Positions 6,863 through 9,087 of a stretch of 9,087 bases of DNA are shown here, piece after piece. Every line of letters starts with the position of its first letter. Positions within the stretch are counted from its first letter, which is position 1. Position numbers and translations under genes: made by a program. The notes under the pieces were generated by a model. The model did not search any database. It had not been told where the DNA came from and was given only the letters and a program-made list of their open reading frames with translations. Source of the stretch: DATEEW01 sp035273665 (GTDB lineage Bacteria; Pseudomonadota; Gammaproteobacteria; Burkholderiales; SG8-39); assembly GCA_035273665.1 (NCBI GenBank), contig DATEOW010000197.1, positions 1 through 9,087 of the forward strand, in the 5' to 3' direction.

Positions 6863-9087
6863 ATGCTCAGTTCATTTAAAGGTCGAGTCGCGCTGGCGGC
6901 CGCTATTTTGGCGGCGGTCGGGACTATGGTCGTCGTCACTTTGCAGTCGCATTTGTCCGAAAACGGCATGACGGAAGCGGTGATCGCTCAACAGCAATCC
7001 TTGAGCGAACGCGTTGCGACCGATGCGAACGGCATGTTGCTTTTGGCGCAAGCGTCGATGAGCGAATTGGCCTCCGCAGTACCCGAAGACGCGCACGGCG
7101 ATCCCCAAGCGTTGCAGCGTTATCTTTCCAACAAGGTTGGTATCCGTCCCCTGTTCCAAGCCATTCAAGTTTTCGACTTGAAAGGGCATTGGGTGGCCTC
7201 CATGCCGCCCTTGCGCGCCACGACACGCAATACCTCGGTGGCTGATCGAGAATGGTTTCGTCAATCGCTCGAGGGTGGGGGCAGGAAAGTCATCTCCAAA
7301 CCCTTGATGAGCCGGCTGAGCGGCCGACCCATCGTTGTGATGACGGCGCCGATCTTCGACGAATACGGCGTGTTGAAAGCACTACTCGTTTCCACGCTCG
7401 ATCTCACTTCTGAAATCATGCTGGGCTCGATCGCCGAAGCGCGCATCGGCAAAAACGGCTATTTCATCCTCCTGGCGCGCGACGGCAGCATCATCATGCA
7501 TCATGACCGCCGGTTCGTGACGAAGAACGTGGAGCAATTAGGCAAGGCCGCGCAGACCATTGCGGCCGGGCTAGCACAACCGCAGCTAAGCGCGCTCGAG
7601 GCGGAGGATCAGTTCGGTGTGCGTAGCCTGTTTACTTTTGCGAAGGTGCCCACGGCGGATTGGGTACTGGTGGGTGTCCAACCTTATGGTGAAGCGCTTG
7701 CCGCTTTGAACCGGCTTTGGAAACAGATGCTGATCGCCGGCATCTTGCTTTCGCTTTTACTGATCCCCTTTATCTGGGCGCTCGTCTCGAGAATGTTGCA
7801 GCCGTTGGATGCGTTGCGGCGCGATATCGCGAGGCTGCGCGACGGCGAGCCGATCGGCACGACGCAATTGCTCGACGGCCATGGCGCACTCGAACTGCGC
7901 GAGGTCCGCAATGAGTTCGGCCTCATGGCGCAGGCGCGCCGCGCAGCGGAGGTCGCCTTACAGCGCGAAAAAGAGATGATGGAAGTGACGCTGCACTCCA
8001 TCGGTGACGCGGTCATTGTCACCGACGCGGAGACGCGCATTCGTTCCATGAATGCCGTAGCCGAAAGCATCACCGGTTGGCAGCGCGAAGAGGCTGCTGG
8101 CCGCTATTTCTCTGACGTCTTCTGCGTCTCGCACGAAGAAACCGGTATGCGCGGCGAGGACGTCGCAAAGCGTGCGATCCAGGAAAAAAGCATTGCAACG
8201 CTTCCGGCCGATACCGTTCTGCGAGCGAAGAATGGGCGCGAGGTGCCGGTGGAGGACTCCGCTGCACCGATTCTGGACGATGAAGGCAAAGTGCATGGGG
8301 CCGTTGTCGTATTTCGCGACGTTGGGGTTCAACGCGCCGCCGCCCGAGAAATCAGCTGGCGGGCAACGCATGACGCGCTCACACGCCTCCCCAATCGTGG
8401 TGCCTTTGAAACCGCTTTGGAAACCGCGGTCACCGCCATGGGCGAGGACTCGATGCACGCGGTACTGATGCTCGATCTCGACCAGTTCAAAATCGTCAAT
8501 GACACTTGCGGCCATGCGGCAGGCGACGAACTGCTCAAACGACTGGCTGCGCTCTTTCAATCGCGCATTCGCAAATCCGACTTGGTCGCCCGCCTCGGTG
8601 GCGACGAGTTTGCCGTGTTGATGTATCACTGCCCGGCGGATAAATCGATGCGGCTTGCCGAGGAGTTGCGTCGTTCCATCGCGGAGATGCGTTTCACTTG
8701 GGAGGAGAACGTTTTTCGTGTTGGCGCGAGTATCGGCCTCGTCGCCGTCGAGCATTCCTATAAGTCGGCGGTAGACGTACAGAAGGCCGCGGACATGGCT
8801 TGCTATATGGCCAAGCGCAGCGGGCGCAATCGTATCTGTGTGCACTCGCGCGACGATCATCAGCTGGAATTGATGCGTCATGAAATGCAGGCGGTTTCGC
8901 GTATTCAACAAGCGATCGACGAAAATCGGTTACGCGTATTCGCCCAGCACATCATCCCGGTGATGAAGCAAAACGAAACCGGCGAGCATCTGGAAGTATT
9001 GGTGCGTATGGTGGACGACGAAGGCCATCTGATTCCGCCTGGCGCATTCCTTCCCGCGGCCGAACGTTACGGATTGATGGACGAATT
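6863..9087 (+). CDS. Membrane sensor with Cache-like, HAMP-like, PAS, GGDEF and EAL domains (3' end cut)
   Basis: The open frame runs 741 codons to the window edge without a stop. A short basic start (MLSSFKGR) precedes transmembrane helix 1 (about residues 9-27). A periplasmic Cache-like region follows (about 30-280; RNTSVADREWFRQSLEG and IGKNGYFILLARDGSIIMHH are typical). Next come helix 2 (289-308), a HAMP-like linker (about 308-365) and a PAS domain (about 372-490; SIGDAVIVTDAETRIRSMN). The GGDEF domain (about 498-665) has THDALTRLPNR, an intact GGDEF (579-583) and an inhibitory I-site RKSD (570-573), so diguanylate cyclase activity with product feedback is expected. An EAL domain begins near 678 (LRVFAQHIIPV, Gln695). 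Its signature reads EVLVRM (711-716) in place of EALLRW, keeping the glutamate. The domain is cut at Glu741, so phosphodiesterase activity cannot be judged. Such proteins make or degrade c-di-GMP in response to a periplasmic ligand, which is unknown here. Confidence 0.93.
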   Translation, partial: MLSSFKGRVALAAAILAAVGTMVVVTLQSHLSENGMTEAVIAQQQSLSERVATDANGMLLLAQASMSELASAVPEDAHGDPQALQRYLSNKVGIRPLFQAIQVFDLKGHWVASMPPLRATTRNTSVADREWFRQSLEGGGRKVISKPLMSRLSGRPIVVMTAPIFDEYGVLKALLVSTLDLTSEIMLGSIAEARIGKNGYFILLARDGSIIMHHDRRFVTKNVEQLGKAAQTIAAGLAQPQLSALEAEDQFGVRSLFTFAKVPTADWVLVGVQPYGEALAALNRLWKQMLIAGILLSLLLIPFIWALVSRMLQPLDALRRDIARLRDGEPIGTTQLLDGHGALELREVRNEFGLMAQARRAAEVALQREKEMMEVTLHSIGDAVIVTDAETRIRSMNAVAESITGWQREEAAGRYFSDVFCVSHEETGMRGEDVAKRAIQEKSIATLPADTVLRAKNGREVPVEDSAAPILDDEGKVHGAVVVFRDVGVQRAAAREISWRATHDALTRLPNRGAFETALETAVTAMGEDSMHAVLMLDLDQFKIVNDTCGHAAGDELLKRLAALFQSRIRKSDLVARLGGDEFAVLMYHCPADKSMRLAEELRRSIAEMRFTWEENVFRVGASIGLVAVEHSYKSAVDVQKAADMACYMAKRSGRNRICVHSRDDHQLELMRHEMQAVSRIQQAIDENRLRVFAQHIIPVMKQNETGEHLEVLVRMVDDEGHLIPPGAFLPAAERYGLMDE

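Noticed and set aside
7958..8911. Long open frame (317 codons) on the - strand
   Set aside because: It lies wholly antisense to the PAS-GGDEF-EAL coding region, whose protein motifs are unmistakable. It has no recognisable domain and is explained by GC-rich codon bias.

Overview
The window reads as chromosomal DNA of a Gram-negative, GC-rich proteobacterium. A beta- or gammaproteobacterium is my best guess, from the close resemblance to E. coli YbdK, the PAS/GGDEF/EAL signalling protein and the RTX type I secretion substrate. This is inference from protein character only; no rRNA or other marker gene is present. All six recognisable genes lie on the + strand, and almost all of the sequence is coding.

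Layout. (1) At 2-823 is the C-terminal part of an RTX calcium-binding, type I secreted protein, closed by a perfect hairpin terminator with a TTCG loop (838-863). (2) At 946-3408 is an 820-residue Ser/Thr protein kinase fused to an HDOD domain and a GAF domain. Its start codon sits directly behind a 10-bp inverted repeat. (3) At 3450-4328, 41 bp further on, is a soluble class III adenylate cyclase with a C-terminal FHA (phosphothreonine-binding) domain. (4) At 4448-5659 is a CPA2-type cation/proton antiporter membrane domain without a cytoplasmic regulatory domain. Its stop codon abuts the start of (5), a YbdK-type carboxylate-amine ligase (5660-6781). (6) At 6863 to the window end is a membrane-bound sensor with Cache-like, HAMP-like, PAS and GGDEF domains and the beginning of an EAL domain.

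How the genes may work together. The kinase and the FHA-cyclase look like a two-gene relay: a kinase makes phosphothreonine, and an FHA domain that reads phosphothreonine is fused to a cAMP-producing enzyme. The antiporter and the ligase are probably translationally coupled. That recalls the known link between gamma-glutamyl thiols and Kef-type antiporters, although this antiporter lacks the Kef nucleotide-binding domain and appears to lack the usual transport carboxylate. The last gene adds c-di-GMP turnover. No tRNA, rRNA, CRISPR array, insertion sequence or integrase was seen, and no gap between genes exceeds 122 bp.
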